In this document: in pieces, positions 1 through 4,794 of the stretch | How the letters are laid out: every line of letters starts with the position of its first letter | Position numbering within the stretch: position 1 is the first letter of the stretch | Assembly: GCA_030044325.1 (NCBI GenBank) | Contig: JASHWA010000410.1 | Location: forward strand, 1-6,693 | Reading direction: 5' to 3' | Length of the DNA: 6,693 nucleotides | Origin: Bryobacteraceae bacterium | GTDB taxonomy: Bacteria > Acidobacteriota > Terriglobia > Bryobacterales > Bryobacteraceae | Notes under the pieces: model-generated | Database searches by the model: none | The model's input: the letters and a program-made list of their open reading frames with translations, nothing else | What the model was told of the DNA's origin: nothing | Program-made: the position numbers and the translations under genes

Positions 1-1
1 G

Positions 2-658
2 AGTTTTGACGGGAAGCTGGTGCCCTATCGCGTTTATGTTCCAACCAGTTACTCGCCGTCGAAAAAGTATCCGCTGGTGGTGCTGCTGCACGGCGCGGGC
101 GGCGACGAATCGGATTTCATCGAAGCATATAAAGGAGAGTGGCCGAAACTCGCCGAACAGCACGGCTATATTCTGGCGTCGGTGACCGGGCGCGGGCCGC
201 TCTCAGGGTATTCGAAGGAATCGGGCGGGGAACAGGACGTGCTCGACGTGATGGAGCTGGTCAAACAGCGCTATAGCATTGATTCGTCGAAGGTTTTCCT
301 CGGCGGGCATTCCATGGGCGGGGGCGGAACGTGGCGCATCGGGATGGCGTACTCGCAGGATTTCGCCGGTCTGATCCCGATCGCAGGAACCAGCGCGCAG
401 TTGGCGCCTGGGCTGGACGCACAGATGAAAAAGGGAATCCGGATGCCGATCCTGATGATCTGCGGTGAAAGCGACGCGTTGGTTCCGGCGCCGGGATGCC
501 GGGTGGTCGCGGAAAAAGCCAAGGAGTTGAAAGCCCCGGTGACTTATAAGGAGTATCCTGGCGCGGATCACCTGTCGGTCGCGGTGGTGTCAGTGCCGGA
601 TATTTTCGCCTGGCTCGATGAACAGACCAAATCCGGCGCGGGATCGGGCGGAAGATAG
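2..658 (+). CDS. alpha/beta-hydrolase fold esterase / predicted peptidase (5' partial)
   Basis: This is a serine hydrolase of the dienelactone hydrolase / COG4099 'predicted peptidase' type. The frame is open to the left edge and reads FDGKLVPYRVYVP before the first possible internal start (GTG at 20). That stretch belongs to the conserved N-terminal strand of the family, so the gene almost certainly starts upstream and 218 residues are visible. Counting from the GTG at 20, LLHGAGG (22-28) is the oxyanion-hole loop, GHSMGG (96-101) is the nucleophile elbow with Ser98, GESDALVP (149-156) supplies the acid Asp152, and GADH (181-184) supplies His184. The triad is therefore complete and in the right order. 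The substrate cannot be told from the sequence; carboxylester or small peptide bonds are the family's usual targets. A signal peptide, if any, lies outside the window. Its stop codon (656-658) directly abuts the stop of the convergent gene, with no room for a separate terminator. Confidence 0.88.
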   Translation, partial: SFDGKLVPYRVYVPTSYSPSKKYPLVVLLHGAGGDESDFIEAYKGEWPKLAEQHGYILASVTGRGPLSGYSKESGGEQDVLDVMELVKQRYSIDSSKVFLGGHSMGGGGTWRIGMAYSQDFAGLIPIAGTSAQLAPGLDAQMKKGIRMPILMICGESDALVPAPGCRVVAEKAKELKAPVTYKEYPGADHLSVAVVSVPDIFAWLDEQTKSGAGSGGR

Positions 659-1078
659 TTATTCGCCGATTATTTTGACTAATACGCGTTTTTTCCGGCG
701 TCCATCGAATTCGCCGTAGAAAATCTGCTCCCAGGGTCCGAAATCGAGTTTTCCACCGGTGATCGCGACCACCACTTCGCGTCCCATAACCTGGCGCTTC
801 ATGTGCGCGTCGGCGTTATCCTCGCCAGTGCGGTTGTGTTGGTATTGCGAAACCGGCTCGTGCGGCGCCAGCTTTTCCAACCATTTCTCATAATCCTGGT
901 GGAGTCCGCGCTCATCGTCGTTGATGAAGACGGAAGCGGTGATGTGCATCGCGTTGACCAGCGCAAGCCCTTCGCGGACGCCGCTTTCGGCGAGGCAGGC
1001 CTCGACCTGCCGCGTGATGTTCAGAAACGCGCGCCGGGTAGGGACTTCAAACCACAGTTCTTTGCGGTAGCTTTTCAT
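659..1078 (-). CDS. yjbQ: YjbQ/UPF0047 family protein (secondary thiamine-phosphate synthase-like)
   Basis: This 139-residue protein has the full length and conserved blocks of the UPF0047 (YjbQ, PF01894) family. The blocks are MHITASVFINDDE (44-56), the YQHN motif (79-82), EDNADAH (86-92), GKLDFGPWEQIFYGEFDG (109-126) and a C-terminal VKIIGE. His45, His81 and His92 with nearby acidic residues form the conserved putative metal/active site. The E. coli homologue has been reported to show weak thiamine-phosphate synthase activity, hence the database name; the true physiological role is uncertain. The protein is soluble, with no signal peptide or membrane segment. The start ATG (1078-1076 on the minus strand) fits the family N-terminus, but the upstream bases contain only a weak SD-like GAAACG. 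It is convergent with the esterase (0 bp between stops) and divergent from mltD. It looks intact. Confidence 0.93.
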   Translation of the reverse strand: MKSYRKELWFEVPTRRAFLNITRQVEACLAESGVREGLALVNAMHITASVFINDDERGLHQDYEKWLEKLAPHEPVSQYQHNRTGEDNADAHMKRQVMGREVVVAITGGKLDFGPWEQIFYGEFDGRRKKRVLVKIIGE

Positions 1079-1101
1079 TTAACGTTTCAACGCCGCGGAT
1101 G

Positions 1102-1114
1102 CAACGCCGCGTTG
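1102..1114. promoter_or_regulatory. 13-bp palindrome plus direct half-copy, candidate operator
   Basis: CAACGC-C-GCGTTG is a perfect 6-bp inverted repeat around one base. A direct copy of its first ten bases (CAACGCCGCG) lies at 1088-1097, 14 bp upstream. It sits about 25-40 bp from the yjbQ start in the divergent yjbQ/mltD region. This spacing resembles a regulator site on adjacent helical faces, but GC-rich spacer can make such patterns by chance. No regulator gene is in the window. Confidence 0.3.
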
Positions 1115-1141
1115 CGGGCGCCAAGGCGACGGCTACCCCGC

Positions 1142-1172
1142 TTGACCGCGACGGTCACAAATTTGTTAAACT
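1142..1172 (+). promoter_or_regulatory. candidate sigma70-type promoter for the lytic transglycosylase gene
   Basis: TTGACC (1142-1147) matches the -35 consensus at five of six bases. TAAACT (1167-1172) gives a -10-like element with a long 19-bp spacer; GTTAAA (1165-1170) gives 17 bp but a poorer match. A transcript from here would start around 1179-1181, almost at the GTG/ATG start codons at 1182/1185. This agrees with the absence of an SD sequence and would make the mRNA leaderless or nearly so. Confidence 0.35.
1143..1157. promoter_or_regulatory. 15-bp inverted repeat overlapping the mltD -35 region
   Basis: TGACCG-CGA-CGGTCA is a perfect 6-bp inverted repeat with a 3-bp centre. It overlaps the TTGACC -35-like hexamer of the rightward gene, a position expected for a repressor site. 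As RNA it could also form a small hairpin. The function is inferred from position only. Confidence 0.3.
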
Positions 1173-1181
1173 CACCCCTTA

Positions 1182-2888
1182 GTGATGCGAGCCGCCAGAG
1201 ATCTCCGCGTCCTGGCTGGAATCGTGATCGCAGGCATCGCTGTTTTGAGTGCCAGTTGCGCCACGACCACCCGGCCTCAGCAGTTCCGCACTTTTCTCCT
1301 ACCCGAGCCCATTCAGGCGCAGAGCCAGACCACCCCGCTGATCGATCCTCCTCCGGTTCAGCCCGATCTGTATTCGAATGAAGCTCCGTTTCTTACGGAT
1401 GCCGGAAGCGTGACATTCGTTGCACCTCCGAAGCCCAACGACACCGATTTGCTGATCCGCCTGGCGGACGATCATTTCGCGGCGGGCAAAGAGGCTGTCG
1501 CGGACGGCAGAATGGGCGACGCGCGCAAGGAGTTCAACCGGGCGGTGGAGGTGCTGCTCGCCTCGAATACCGGAATCGACCGGGTGCGCGTGGAACGGCA
1601 CCTCGAAGAGCTTTCCGAGACGATTTACCGCTACGATGTGGACGAAATGGGCGCCTCCGAGTCGAGCGACCAGGTTTCCTACGACAAGGCGCCCAAAGAC
1701 GACATTCCCGAGATGACTTTTCCGGTGGATCCCTCGACCCGTTCCAAGGTGAGCGAGCAGATCCGCCTGACGACTTCCCAGCTTCCGCTGGATGCCCGTG
1801 ACGATTCCGTGATCGGCGCGATTAACTATTTCTCATCGACGCGCGGGAAAAAGATCATGATCGCGGATCTGCGGCGGCAGGGGCGCTATAAGGCCATGAT
1901 CGAGCGGGTGCTGGCCGAAGAGGGAGTGCCGCGGGAGCTGATCTTTGTGGCGCAGGCCGAATCGGGCTTCCTTCCGCGGGCGCTTTCGAACAAAAAGTGC
2001 GTGGGAATGTGGCAGTTCGCGGCATTTCGCGGCAAGGAATACGGGCTGGAGCAGACCGCGTCCACCGACGATCGCATGGACCCGGAAAAAGCCACCCGTG
2101 CCGCCGCCCGCCATCTGCATGACCTGTACAACCATTTCGGCGACTGGTACCTGGCGATCGCGGCCTACGATTGCGGCCCCGGATGCATCGACCACGCGGT
2201 GATGCGCACCGGTTACGCGGATTACTGGATGCTGCGAAAGCTGAACGTTTTACCCAAAGAGACCGCCAATTACGTCCCGGTGATCCTGGCCATGACGATC
2301 ATCGCGAAAAATGCGAAAGATTACGGCCTGGACGACGTGGATCTGGAGGCGCCGGTCGAATACGATTCGATCGAGCTCTCCGCGCCCACGCATCTGGCGC
2401 TGGTGGCCGATGCGATCGAGCGGCCGTTGAGCGAGATTAAGGATTTGAATCCGGCGGTGCTGCGATCGGTCGCGCCGGCCGGGTATTCGCTGCATGTGCC
2501 GAAAGGCGCGCGGGGGGCTCTCGAAGCGGCGTTCGAAGTGGTTCCGGAGAACCGTCGCGATTCGTGGCGCCTGCATCGGGTGGAGAGCGGAGACACGCTG
2601 GCGGCGCTGGCGCAGCGCTACCACGCACAGGCTGCGCAGATCAGTTCGGCCAATCGGGGCGAACTGCCGGCGGTCGGCGAGTGGGCGGCGATTCCGGTAG
2701 CATATCCGGGCGAGCGCAGCGTGCGAACGGCGTCGAAGCATGCGGCGAAAAAGAGAACCGCCGGGAGAAGCACCGGGACGGTCGCGCACAGTGCCGCAAA
2801 GACGAAGGGCCGCACAGCGGCAACGCACAAGGCTCGGGCCAAGACCGCGGCTCGCCACCACACGCGATCGAGCGAAGGCGCGAGCTAA
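1182..2888 (+). CDS. mltD: MltD-like membrane-bound lytic murein transglycosylase with LysM repeats (lipoprotein)
   Basis: This 568-residue envelope enzyme would cleave peptidoglycan glycan strands to 1,6-anhydro-muropeptides. Residues 1-25 form a signal peptide (basic start, hydrophobic 10-25) ending in LSASC. Cys26 would be lipidated, although the lipobox is weak because Leu is at -4. Residues about 85-150 look like a TPR-type helical repeat. The SLT domain spans about 235-385: AESGF (259-263) with catalytic Glu260, GMWQF (275-279) and AAYDCGPG (327-334), followed by LPKETANYVP. In most family members the third motif is AAYN, so Asp330 is unusual, though I recall it in acidobacterial relatives. 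A degenerate LysM-like unit (about 394-440, ending LHVP) and a clear LysM (464-505, RVESGDTLAALAQRY) follow. Residues 511-568 are a low-complexity basic tail with 15 Lys/Arg and 5 His against 2 Glu. The start is GTG 1182 or the adjacent ATG 1185; neither has an SD sequence. Confidence 0.9.
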   Translation: MMRAARDLRVLAGIVIAGIAVLSASCATTTRPQQFRTFLLPEPIQAQSQTTPLIDPPPVQPDLYSNEAPFLTDAGSVTFVAPPKPNDTDLLIRLADDHFAAGKEAVADGRMGDARKEFNRAVEVLLASNTGIDRVRVERHLEELSETIYRYDVDEMGASESSDQVSYDKAPKDDIPEMTFPVDPSTRSKVSEQIRLTTSQLPLDARDDSVIGAINYFSSTRGKKIMIADLRRQGRYKAMIERVLAEEGVPRELIFVAQAESGFLPRALSNKKCVGMWQFAAFRGKEYGLEQTASTDDRMDPEKATRAAARHLHDLYNHFGDWYLAIAAYDCGPGCIDHAVMRTGYADYWMLRKLNVLPKETANYVPVILAMTIIAKNAKDYGLDDVDLEAPVEYDSIELSAPTHLALVADAIERPLSEIKDLNPAVLRSVAPAGYSLHVPKGARGALEAAFEVVPENRRDSWRLHRVESGDTLAALAQRYHAQAAQISSANRGELPAVGEWAAIPVAYPGERSVRTASKHAAKKRTAGRSTGTVAHSAAKTKGRTAATHKARAKTAARHHTRSSEGAS

Positions 2889-2905
2889 GCCGCTCCAAAA
2901 AACAA

Positions 2906-2929
2906 AAACGGCCGCGTTTGACTTTTTTT
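2906..2929 (+). terminator. weak candidate terminator after mltD
   Basis: AAACG-GCCG-CGTTT (2906-2919) is a 5-bp stem with a 4-base loop. It is followed after GAC by seven T residues (2923-2929), 17 bases past the mltD stop. The stem is short and AT-rich, so termination would be inefficient. The right arm can also pair with AAACGCG at 2945-2951. Confidence 0.25.
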
Positions 2930-2951
2930 CCTTGCCACATAAGGAAACGCG
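2913..2951. promoter_or_regulatory. nested inverted repeat in the promoter of the H1-like gene
   Basis: TTTCCTT (2927-2933) and AAGGAAA (2941-2947) are perfect 7-bp inverted arms around a 7-base centre. An outer pair CGCGTTT (2913-2919) and AAACGCG (2945-2951) overlaps them, so CGCG continues the stem after a 10-base bulge on the left. The inner arms overlap the -35 hexamer of the next gene. This could be an operator or an upstream RNA switch; no T-run follows it rightward, so it is not a terminator in that form. Confidence 0.35.
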
Positions 2952-2958
2952 ATATATT
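2932..2958 (+). promoter_or_regulatory. candidate promoter of the H1-like gene
   Basis: TTGCCA (2932-2937, four of six) is followed after 15 bp by TATATT (2953-2958, five of six), or after 17 bp by TATTCT (2955-2960, four of six). The predicted start of transcription near 2965 would leave a leader of about 30 bases ending in a strong SD. The AT-rich island stands out against the GC-rich surroundings. Confidence 0.5.
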
Positions 2959-2978
2959 CTAATTCTGATTACGCCTGC

Positions 2979-2985
2979 GAGGAGG
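2979..2985 (+). promoter_or_regulatory. strong Shine-Dalgarno site of the H1-like gene
   Basis: GAGGAGG lies 8 bases before the ATG at 2994. It is the best ribosome binding site in the window, and it fixes this start and suggests high expression. Confidence 0.85.
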
Positions 2986-2993
2986 CAGACTTA

Positions 2994-3452
2994 ATGGTTG
3001 AGTATCGACTTTCAGTCGAAGATGACGAGCTCGAGGACGATTTCGAGGAAGGGACGCCGATCAACGTGGACGATGACATGGGCGACTATGGAATGGACGA
3101 GGAAGAGGAAGAAGAGATCGTCGCCGTAGTGGTGCCTGTCGCGCCGGCCGTTGCCGAGCCGGAAGCGGCGCCTGCGGCTCCAGCGGCGCCGGCCAAGAAA
3201 CCGGCCAAGAAGGCTGCATCGGCGAAAAAAGCTGCGGCAAAAAAAGCGGCACCAGCCAAGAAAGCGGCTCCAGCGAAAAAGGCGGCCGCGAAGAAGGCCC
3301 CGGCCAAGAAAGTCGCCAAGAAAGTCGCCAAGAAAGCTGCCAAGAAAGCTGCGAAAAAGGCTCCCGCGAAAAAAGCCGCGGCGAAGAAAGCTGCTCCCAA
3401 GAAAGCCGCCCCCAAGAAAGCCGCGAAGAAAAAGGGCGGAAAGAAAAAATAA
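2994..3452 (+). CDS. histone H1-like bipolar protein (acidic head, lysine/alanine-rich tail)
   Basis: This 152-residue protein is made almost entirely of low-complexity sequence. Residues 3-57 hold about 23 Asp/Glu, including an unbroken D-E run at 35-41. Residues 43-67 are a Val/Ala/Pro/Glu linker. Residues 68-152 contain 38 Lys, no acidic residue and no Arg, built from (A/P)AKK units and ending KKKGGKKK. The tail resembles eukaryotic H1 C-termini and bacterial H1-like proteins (chlamydial Hc1/Hc2, AlgP), which bind DNA or RNA in a largely sequence-independent way. The acidic head is not part of those proteins and could screen the tail, mediate self-association or act as a histone-chaperone-like mimic; this is inference. 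There is no signal peptide or membrane segment, so it is probably cytoplasmic and nucleoid- or ribosome-associated. It has its own promoter-like element and a strong SD. The gene product is clear as an ORF, but its function is not established. Confidence 0.85.
   Translation: MVEYRLSVEDDELEDDFEEGTPINVDDDMGDYGMDEEEEEEIVAVVVPVAPAVAEPEAAPAAPAAPAKKPAKKAASAKKAAAKKAAPAKKAAPAKKAAAKKAPAKKVAKKVAKKAAKKAAKKAPAKKAAAKKAAPKKAAPKKAAKKKGGKKK
3303..3350 (+). repeat. four tandem 12-bp units inside the H1-like gene
   Basis: GCCAAGAAAGTC occurs twice (3303-3326), followed directly by two copies of GCCAAGAAAGCT (3327-3350), giving AKKV, AKKV, AKKA, AKKA. Looser copies of the same codon pattern fill about 3190-3450. 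The units are in frame, so gain or loss of a unit would change tail length without breaking the gene. Confidence 0.8.
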
Positions 3453-3455
3453 GGT

Positions 3456-3499
3456 TGAGGGCCGGCGCTGAGGTCCAAGCGCGCCGGCCGCGGCCCTCA
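3456..3499 (-). terminator. intrinsic terminator between convergent genes, best oriented leftward
   Basis: TGAGGGCCG (3456-3464) pairs with CGGCCCTCA (3491-3499) over 9 bp. Alternatively, GGCCGGCGC (3460-3468) pairs with GCGCCGGCC (3481-3489), again over 9 bp; outer TGAG/CTCA can extend the latter with a bulge. Read on the minus strand, the hairpin is followed within four bases by TTATTTTTTCTTT, formed by the complement of the final Lys codons and stop of the H1-like gene. That makes it a good terminator for the small minus-strand gene, whose stop codon lies in the stem. Read rightward it has no comparable T-run, so it may only pause or partly terminate the H1-like transcript. Confidence 0.65.
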
Positions 3500-3715
3500 G
3501 TTCGTCTTTCCCACCGTTGCACGGCAACGCTCGTACAATTGGATCAACGCATCCACCTGTTCCTCCGGAGTTTTGGGAGGTTTGCCGGCGAAACCGGGGC
3601 CGCTGGAGGTTTTTCCCATTCCGGTGGTCACCGCGATGAAGCGCATCAGCTCCAGCGCGACCTCGTCTTTGCCCGCGGGCGGGCGTGTAGTGTTGTCTTT
3701 CTCTTCCGAGTTCAT
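3497..3715 (-). CDS. small hypothetical protein, 72 residues
   Basis: The frame extends upstream to 3829, but the ATG at 3715 is preceded by TAGGA with 5-base spacing and the protein pattern begins there, so I chose this start. The product is soluble and has no signal peptide. Residues 1-16 are polar (MNSEEKDNTTRPPAGK). Residues 18-31 (EVALELMRFIAVTT) form an amphipathic helix, 32-48 are a Gly/Pro/Lys loop, and TPEEQVDALIQLYERCRATV (49-68) is a second helix with one Cys (64). The two-helix, EEQ...LYERCR pattern looks evolutionarily constrained, and I have an impression of similar short acidobacterial hypothetical proteins, but I cannot name a family. It ends in a terminator shared with the convergent H1-like gene. 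It is divergent from the HipA-like kinase gene, with 112 bp between starts, which leaves open but does not show a functional link. Confidence 0.72.
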   Translation of the reverse strand: MNSEEKDNTTRPPAGKDEVALELMRFIAVTTGMGKTSSGPGFAGKPPKTPEEQVDALIQLYERCRATVGKTN

Positions 3716-3720
3716 ATAAT

Positions 3721-3725
3721 TCCTA
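3721..3725 (-). promoter_or_regulatory. Shine-Dalgarno site deciding the start of the 72-residue protein
   Basis: On the minus strand TAGGA stands 5 bases before the ATG at 3715. The longer upstream frame has no comparable site in front of its own start codons. Confidence 0.6.
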
Positions 3726-3802
3726 AGGTACTCGATCGGGCGTGCGCGACGCACCGGGCAGGGCGTGTCCCGTTCACGTGCAGCGTCAAAACCGGCAATC
3801 AT

Positions 3803-3822
3803 CCCCGCCGTCACTGGCGGGG
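3803..3822 (+). promoter_or_regulatory. GC-rich hairpin directly before the HipA-like kinase start
   Basis: CCCCGCC-GTCACT-GGCGGGG forms a perfect 7-bp stem with a 6-base loop, ending 5 bases before the ATG at 3828. The right arm is the only purine-rich, SD-like stretch in front of that codon, so the hairpin would hide it. It may limit translation or act as a DNA operator. No clear -35/-10 pair is visible in the rest of the 3716-3827 gap. Confidence 0.4.
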
Positions 3823-3827
3823 CGCGC

Positions 3828-4700
3828 ATGGCGCCGAAACTCGTCGAAATGCCGGTTAACGCCGTCCGCCTGATCCGGAAAATGCGCGGCGGGGCGCAGG
3901 CGCACCTGGTCGAGGCGGACGACGGCCATTTTTACGTCGTCAAGTTTCAGAACAACCCCCAGCACCGGCGAATTCTGGTAAATGAATGGATCGGCAGCAC
4001 GTTCCTGACCTACCTGGGAATTTCGACCCCCGAACCGGCCATCATCCACGTGTCGAGAGACTTCCTGCGTGAGAATTCCGAGGTTTGCATTCAGCTTGGA
4101 ACCGGGCGGAGGCCGGTCGAGGAGGGCTGGCACTTCGGGTCGCGATTCCCGGGGAATCCGATGCGCAACGTCGTGTACGACTTCCTGCCCGACTCGCTGC
4201 TCGATAAGGTCGAGAATCTGGGCGATTTTCTGGGCGTCCTGGCGTTCGATAAATGGATGGCAAACGCGGATTCGCGCCAGGCGGTTTTTTTCCGCGCGCG
4301 GCTGCGCGAATGGCTGCCCGGATCGGGCGCGCATCCCTTGCGGCTCGGTTTTGTGGCGCACATGATCGATAACGGATACGTTTTCGAAGGCCCCCACTGG
4401 CGCCTTCAGGATTCTCCGCTGCAGGGATTGTATTTCCGGCTCCAGGTGTATCGCGGCGTGCGCCGGCTGGACGATTTTCAGCCGTGGCTCGACCGGATCG
4501 CGAATTTCCCGGAAGAGGTGGTCGACCAGGCGCTGAAGCAGATCCCGCCGGAGTGGATCGCGGAGGATGAAGCCGAGCTTTGGGCCATGCTCGAACGTCT
4601 GCTCGCGCGCGGCCGGAGGGTGGCGGACCTGCTCGAGGCGAGCCGCGCGGCGCGGGAAAATCCGTTTCCGAACTGGAAACGGCACGATTTCGCGCGCTGA
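3828..4700 (+). CDS. HipA-like kinase family protein (stand-alone, no HipB)
   Basis: The 290-residue product matches the free-standing HipA-like kinase family, a protein-kinase fold related to the persistence toxin HipA but without its N-terminal subdomain. Counting from ATG 3828, MRGGAQ (19-24) is the phosphate-binding turn, YVVKF (36-40) has the ATP lysine Lys39, and FQNNPQHRRILVNEW (40-54) and HFGSRF (102-107) are family blocks. AFDKWMANADSRQ (139-151) fits the catalytic loop, with Asp141 and Asn146 spaced D-x4-N. MIDNG (179-183) gives the metal-binding Asp181, in the DFG position. DSPLQGLY and VYRGVRRLDDFQPWL follow. All expected key residues are present, so it should be active; the substrate is unknown. 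An upstream GTG (3765) adds 21 low-complexity residues, and ATG 3849 is a further option because family members usually begin near MPVNAVR. It is cytoplasmic. No HipB-like HTH gene is nearby. Confidence 0.87.
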   Translation: MAPKLVEMPVNAVRLIRKMRGGAQAHLVEADDGHFYVVKFQNNPQHRRILVNEWIGSTFLTYLGISTPEPAIIHVSRDFLRENSEVCIQLGTGRRPVEEGWHFGSRFPGNPMRNVVYDFLPDSLLDKVENLGDFLGVLAFDKWMANADSRQAVFFRARLREWLPGSGAHPLRLGFVAHMIDNGYVFEGPHWRLQDSPLQGLYFRLQVYRGVRRLDDFQPWLDRIANFPEEVVDQALKQIPPEWIAEDEAELWAMLERLLARGRRVADLLEASRAARENPFPNWKRHDFAR

Positions 4701-4734
4701 CAGGCTGGTCAGATCCGCCCGCGCGCTTACACGA

Positions 4735-4749
4735 GGCGGCTTGGCCGCC
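4735..4749. other. small GC hairpin downstream of the kinase gene
   Basis: GGCGGC-TTG-GCCGCC is a perfect 6-bp stem with a 3-base loop, 34 bases after the kinase stop. It lacks a T-run, so it is at best a weak or factor-assisted terminator. Nothing else in 4701-4781 stands out. Confidence 0.25.
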
Positions 4750-4781
4750 GGCGGGTCGTAACGCATGGGGCGTGGCGCCGG

Positions 4782-4787
4782 TATTAT
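4782..4787 (+). promoter_or_regulatory. -10-like element just before the permease start
   Basis: TATTAT matches five of six -10 consensus bases and ends 7 bases before ATG 4795. No -35 is recognisable at the usual distance and there is no SD, so this arrangement would give a leaderless mRNA if used. Confidence 0.35.
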
Positions 4788-4794
4788 CAATTCC

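Noticed and set aside
803..1381. Plus-strand open frame antisense to yjbQ and running into mltD
   Set aside because: It overlaps two genes with strong family matches and has no RBS or recognisable motif.
2250..2861. Minus-strand open frame of 203 codons inside mltD
   Set aside because: It is Arg-rich, has no domain, and is opposite conserved SLT/LysM sequence.
3190..3450. Repeat array considered as CRISPR or minisatellite
   Set aside because: There are no spacers; the periodicity is the (A/P)AKK codon pattern of a protein tail.
3012..3527. Three minus-strand frames opposite the H1-like gene, with Phe/Leu/Gly/Arg repeats
   Set aside because: They are the reverse complement of the repetitive Ala/Lys codons; the sense frame has the strong SD and promoter.
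3716..3827. HipB-like HTH antitoxin gene for the kinase
   Set aside because: Neither strand in the gap nor the adjacent small protein shows a helix-turn-helix pattern; the 72-residue protein lacks the expected signature.
3239..3859. A7 run at 3239-3245 in slippery phase (A AAA AAA) with the -1 frame open to 3859: possible programmed frameshift
   Set aside because: The -1 frame is open because Lys/Ala codons cannot yield stops when shifted, no stimulatory structure follows closely, and the extension crosses a convergent gene. Conservation of the run in relatives would reopen the case.
4691..4726. GCGCGC at 4692-4697 and again at 4721-4726 as a stem
   Set aside because: Each is self-complementary and such runs are common in this GC-rich sequence; there is no T-run, and one copy lies in the kinase coding end.
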